Shown: positions 60,911-64,000 of the stretch, piece after piece
How positions within the stretch are numbered: position 1 is the stretch's first letter
Layout of the letters: each line of letters opens with the position of its first letter
Translations under genes and position numbers: made by a program
From: Oscillospiraceae bacterium
GTDB lineage: Bacteria; Bacillota; Clostridia; Oscillospirales; Ruminococcaceae
Reading direction: 5' to 3'
Assembly: GCA_014799395.1 (NCBI GenBank)
Contig: JAAVID010000013.1
Coordinates: 57,335 to 121,334 of the forward strand
DNA: 64,000 nucleotides
Notes under the pieces: model-generated
The model's input: only the letters and a program-made list of their open reading frames with translations
What the model was told of the DNA's origin: nothing
The model's database searches: none

Positions 60911-61284
60911 TAAGATTTTTTATTATGAACGGAAAAAATTCCGTAAAGTTCGATATGCCCACGGACGAGTTGGTCGACCATTTGGGCAGCATCGGGATCA
61001 ACAGTGATATCCCGATTACTTGCAGCGAGAAGATATATCTCGACTTCTACCCTACCGATGAAACGGACAAGATCGCGAAGATCGTGTGCGACCGCTTGCT
61101 CCCCGGGGATAAAATTTCCGACGTGAATGGGCTTTGCGTAAAGCTTGACGGAATGTGGAGGTTCAGCGCGGAGGAATTTGAAAGCGCACTCGCGGAAAAC
61201 GATGTTCGCGGCGCGCTGAACATTGACGCGGCTTACGAGAAAATGCTGCATGAACCGGAGCAGACGAACGGTATGAGTATGTGA
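60907..61284 (+). CDS. Small ArdA-like or mobile-element hypothetical protein
   Basis: A 125-residue soluble protein with an N-terminal pattern (DMPTDELVDHLGSIGINSDIP) that recalls the short repeats of ArdA-type proteins, and an EFESALAENDVRGALNIDAAYE helical end. Its start overlaps the lipoprotein stop by 4 bp (ATGA), indicating coupling. It and the three genes around it end in similar short tails (QTNGMSM, PELSM, EPKMSM), a curious shared C-terminus. Confidence 0.6.
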   Translation: MIRFFIMNGKNSVKFDMPTDELVDHLGSIGINSDIPITCSEKIYLDFYPTDETDKIAKIVCDRLLPGDKISDVNGLCVKLDGMWRFSAEEFESALAENDVRGALNIDAAYEKMLHEPEQTNGMSM

Positions 61285-61330
61285 CGGCATTAGCCTTAAC
61301 ATAAAATTTCACGCGGAGGGAGGTGATAAT

Positions 61331-61588
61331 ATGGCAATGAGCAGAGGACGAGTTGAATTCTACAAGGAGCATTATCCGGCAGGAACGCGCATTTGTCTTG
61401 ACAGAATGGGCGACGATCCGAACCCGCTTCCGTCGGGAGCAAAAGGCACGGTTTCGTTTGTGGACGATATCGGAACGGTTTTTGTGAATTTCGACTGCGG
61501 AAGAATGCTCGGGGTCTGCCCCGAGGTGGACAGCTTCCACAAGATCTCCGAGCAGACGGAGTCGCAGGAGCCGAAAATGTCGATGTAA
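61331..61588 (+). CDS. DUF4314 family protein
   Basis: An 85-residue protein whose body (YPAGTRICLDRMGDDPNPLP, GAKGTVSFVDDIGTVFVNFDCG, GVCPEVDSF) matches the DUF4314 pattern, a small SH3-like beta-barrel common in integrative-conjugative elements of Firmicutes. The biochemical function is unknown. GGGAGGTGATA precedes the ATG. It ends with the same EPKMSM-type tail as its neighbours and lies directly before the methyltransferase gene. Confidence 0.85.
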   Translation: MAMSRGRVEFYKEHYPAGTRICLDRMGDDPNPLPSGAKGTVSFVDDIGTVFVNFDCGRMLGVCPEVDSFHKISEQTESQEPKMSM

Positions 61589-61623
61589 ATCGAACAAAGA
61601 AAATAACAGATGGGAGTGATATT

Positions 61624-62790
61624 ATAGCAATTAAATTCTTTGACTGCTTTGCGGGAATCGGCGGATTCCGCAGCGGTCTTGAAAATGCCGGAGGCTTTGA
61701 ATGTGTCGGCTTTTGCGAGATAGACAAATATGCCGCAGCCGCTTACAAAGCTATGTACGACACGAAAGGAGAGGATTTTTATGGCGACATCACGAAAATC
61801 AATACGGAAAACCTTAAAGATTTTGACCTGCTCGTTGGCGGATTTCCATGCCAGCCGTTCAGCAATGCAGGGCGCCGCTTATCGTTCGCTGATCCGCGGG
61901 GTACTCTCTTTTTTGAGCTCGCAAGAATCCTTGAAGCCAAGCGACCTCGGTATTTTATCTTTGAAAATGTTCCCGGTCTGCTCAGTGCGCAAGAAGGATA
62001 CTGCTTCGCAAAAATCATTGACACGCTTTGCGAATTGGGGTATAGCGTATGCTGGAGAGTGCTTGACAGCAAAAATTTCGGAGTCAGACAGTCCCGGCGA
62101 CGGGTGTTCATTGTCGGATATTTTGGAGAGCGAAGTCCCCTCGAAATATTGGCTTTCGGAACGCAGTACAAGAAAGATCTGCGGATGTTAATAAACGGCG
62201 GCTCCCAGGGCAGCCGAGTTTACCTTACAAGCGGCGACGCTGTCACACAATGCTCTCGCGGTCGCTTTGATGCGCGGCGTCCGTGCCGCGCTTTGGCGAC
62301 CGCCTCGCAACGTCGTGTTGCCGGATCGGGCGGCGGAGGCGGCAAAACGGGGCTGTATCTTATTGATCAGAATCCGAATCCGCAGATAACGGATAACGCC
62401 CGCTGCATAACGGCACGGCAGGATAGCGGAGTTAGCAATCACCGCGGCGAGCATTCCGCCGTGCTGGTAGAAGAACCGCAGCCGATCATCAATCCGTTCA
62501 AGGAAACGACGTGGCAGAACGGCAGACGGATCAAAGCCCCCGGCGAGCCGATGTTTACCATTACAGTGACGGATCGGCACGGTATTGTACATTGCGGACG
62601 TATAAGACGGCTTATGCCAATTGAATGTTGGCGTTTGCAGGGCTTTACCGATGAGCAGTTTCATAAGGTTGAGGCGCTCGGAATGTCCGACGCACAGCTC
62701 TATAAGCAAGCAGGAAACGCGGTTACGACTAAGGTTATTGAGGCTATCGGCAGACGGCTGAAAGCATTTGACGAAAAATACGGGGGGTGA
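61624..62790 (+). CDS. DNA (cytosine-5-)-methyltransferase with apparent ATA start
   Basis: A 388-residue C5 methyltransferase. All key motifs are present: I (FDCFAGIGGFRSGLE), IV with the catalytic Cys (GGFPCQPFSNAG), VI (FENVPGLLS), VIII (RQSRRRVFIVGYF), IX (RLMPIECWRLQGF) and X (QAGNAVTTKVIEAIG). The target-recognition region lies between VIII and IX (about 200-315). Motif I lies upstream of the first ATG (61753), and the open stretch before it has no ATG, GTG or TTG. GGGAGTGAT sits 5-8 bases before ATT 61621 and ATA 61624; ATA is exactly where homologues would have ATG. No restriction enzyme gene is adjacent, so it may be an orphan methylase that shields the element. Confidence 0.9.
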   Translation: MAIKFFDCFAGIGGFRSGLENAGGFECVGFCEIDKYAAAAYKAMYDTKGEDFYGDITKINTENLKDFDLLVGGFPCQPFSNAGRRLSFADPRGTLFFELARILEAKRPRYFIFENVPGLLSAQEGYCFAKIIDTLCELGYSVCWRVLDSKNFGVRQSRRRVFIVGYFGERSPLEILAFGTQYKKDLRMLINGGSQGSRVYLTSGDAVTQCSRGRFDARRPCRALATASQRRVAGSGGGGGKTGLYLIDQNPNPQITDNARCITARQDSGVSNHRGEHSAVLVEEPQPIINPFKETTWQNGRRIKAPGEPMFTITVTDRHGIVHCGRIRRLMPIECWRLQGFTDEQFHKVEALGMSDAQLYKQAGNAVTTKVIEAIGRRLKAFDEKYGG

Positions 62791-62791
62791 G

Positions 62792-63463
62792 ATGTTTGAA
62801 AAATCTTCGATTTTTCAAACCCGTCGTTTGTGCCTCGGCAATCCGAAAGAGAAAAGCCTCTACACCGCCGAAAACTTGCAGAATATCTGTCTCGGCTTGC
62901 ACTCGATATGTAAGGGCGCGGAGAGCCAATTCTTCAACGGTCATACGAACATTACTGATAATAATTTCGTGACGTTTGGTGTAAAGGGGTTGCTTCAGGC
63001 AAGCAAGAATATCCGCAATGCTTTGCTGTTCAATGTTCTCGCCTATATGTCCGAGCAGCTTTTGAGCCGCGGAAATACAGTCGCGAGTATCGATGAATTT
63101 TATTTGTTTTTGACTAACTTGACCGCTGTGGAATATATCCGCAACTTCATGAAGCGCGTCCGCAAAAAGGAGTCTGTCGTTATATTGGCGAGTCAGAATA
63201 TCGAGGACTTCCTCGTGGAAAATGTCCGCGAACTGACCAAGCCGCTGTTCTCGATACCGACGCATATTTTCTTGTTCTATCCCGGAACCATTGAAAAAGG
63301 AACGTATATGGATACGCTTCAGGTGGAGGCTTCGGAATACGGGCTGATACAGTTTTCGCAGCGCGGGGTGTGCCTGTACAAATGCGGCAACGAACGCTAC
63401 TGCCTGTGCGTGAAAGCGCCTGATCACAAGGCGGCGCTGTTCGGTTTGGCGGGAGGTAGATGA
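62792..63463 (+). pseudogene. Truncated VirB4/TraE-type conjugation ATPase (C-terminal part only)
   Basis: A 223-residue frame whose body matches the C-terminal end of VirB4-type ATPases from clostridial conjugative elements: FGVKGLLQASKN, IDEFYLFLTN (Walker B region), IRNFMKRVRKKESVVILASQNIEDF, PLFSIPTHIFLFYPG, then CGNERYCL and LFGLAGGR at the end. The Walker A half (some 500-600 residues) is missing. ATG 62792 with GGGGGGTGAG would still allow translation. A perfect 12-bp inverted repeat sits at the new 5' end. The DNA-transfer motor is therefore probably inactive unless a second copy exists beyond the window. Confidence 0.75.
62794..62820. repeat. Perfect 12-bp inverted repeat at the VirB4 truncation point
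   Basis: GTTTGAAAAATC and GATTTTTCAAAC around a TTC loop, inside the first codons of the truncated VirB4 frame. Confidence 0.7.
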
Positions 63464-63464
63464 T

Positions 63465-64000
63465 ATGGCGGTATCTCCGGTTGTAGTAAAAGCAATCATC
63501 ACGGCGGCGACCGATAAGCGAACCTGGAAAGCGCTCGCAATACTGCTTGCGGCGATTTTTATGCCGTTAATTCTGCTGATACTGATGATCGCCGGAATGG
63601 TTTCGGGAGTGGAATCGGCAAATAACGATCTCATGGATTACAGCTTTGCGGGAGTAGAAATTCCCGCGGAATTCACCGATGAGCAGCGCGAAGTGATAGA
63701 GAATATGCGGGAATGGCTCGGCGAGCTGAACAATATTATTTCCGAAAAAGAAAATGACGAGGAATGCAGCCTTGACGGTAATATGGTCAAGGCTGTATTT
63801 TATTGTCTGAACTTCGGCGGAGAACTCGGTGAAGATTTCGATTTCGGACAGTTCTGCGACTGCTTTGACGGGCTGTCGTTTGAGCAGCTTGATACGGCTT
63901 TGCAGAATGTTTCGGAGCGTTTTCCGCAATACGAGATCACGGGCAATATAGCATATTCTATCCCAAAAGTATATGAATATCTGAATGGGGAGGCAGTATG
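63465..64000 (+). CDS. N-terminal part of a membrane-anchored conjugation protein (window edge)
   Basis: The first 178 residues of a protein that continues past the window. A cytoplasmic tail (about 1-20) precedes one membrane helix (about 24-48: LAILLAAIFMPLILLILMIAG), then an acidic extracytoplasmic part (FTDEQREVIENMREWLGELN). In clostridial conjugative elements the gene after VirB4 often encodes a membrane-anchored lysozyme/NlpC-P60 wall hydrolase (CwlT-like). The visible part fits that but does not reach a catalytic domain. GGGAGGTAGATGAT precedes the ATG, overlapping the VirB4 stop region. Confidence 0.7.
   Translation, partial: MAVSPVVVKAIITAATDKRTWKALAILLAAIFMPLILLILMIAGMVSGVESANNDLMDYSFAGVEIPAEFTDEQREVIENMREWLGELNNIISEKENDEECSLDGNMVKAVFYCLNFGGELGEDFDFGQFCDCFDGLSFEQLDTALQNVSERFPQYEITGNIAYSIPKVYEYLNGEAV

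Overview
The window reads as a chromosome segment of a spore-forming clostridium of the Oscillospiraceae/Ruminococcus type. This is inferred from a SCIFF (six-cysteine) peptide with its radical-SAM maturase, the engulfment gene spoIIP, a CIRCE-controlled groES-groEL, ATP-type PEP carboxykinase, an acyl-CoA dehydratase activase, a two-gene SufC/SufB-type Fe-S system, and textbook sigma-A promoters (TTGACA-N17-TATAAT) with GGAGG ribosome sites. No 16S rRNA is present, so the genus is not fixed.

Regions. 1-5.5 kb: SCIFF peptide and maturase, HtrA protease, an aminotransferase and a response regulator. 5.5-11.5 kb: smpB, then metN-metI-metQ followed by a 2-hydroxy-acid oxidase and an aminotransferase, which looks like methionine or methionine-analogue uptake and salvage. 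11.7-20.1 kb: a solute-binding lipoprotein converging on a five-gene unit (ECF sigma factor, membrane propeller protein, lipoprotein, ABC ATPase, ABC permease). 20.4-28.3 kb: SufB/SufC pair; GLUG-repeat surface protein with an MMPL transporter. 28.3-45.6 kb: transglutaminase-like lipoprotein, metA, FapA-type protein, activase-SPFH-PcrA operon, dihydrofolate reductase behind a structured leader, pckA, and a secreted protein divergent from an XRE repressor. 45.9-54.0 kb: groESL, spoIIP, two membrane proteins and a CPA2-type antiporter.

At 54.14-54.59 kb an intact tRNA-Pro(CGG) is preceded by two tandem ~188-bp units that each begin with its 5' half. Beyond it (54.6-64.0 kb) lies an accessory island. 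It holds an AT-rich two-gene cassette between related direct repeats, an integrase-like fragment, and then integrative-conjugative-element genes: an ArdA-like protein, small conserved ORFs, a DUF4314 protein, a DNA cytosine-5 methyltransferase whose start codon appears to be ATA, a truncated VirB4-type ATPase, and the start of a membrane-anchored protein that runs off the window.

The most unusual signals are: (i) a 174-184-bp element with terminal inverted repeats, in three clear copies and one decayed half-copy, two of which sit between the promoter and start codon of smpB and of the antiporter gene; (ii) the AT-rich two-gene cassette, a candidate for an undescribed defence or stress system; (iii) the tandem partial tRNA-Pro units; (iv) a structured leader plus terminator ahead of dihydrofolate reductase; and (v) a GroES with a 69-residue tail of regularly spaced basic repeats.
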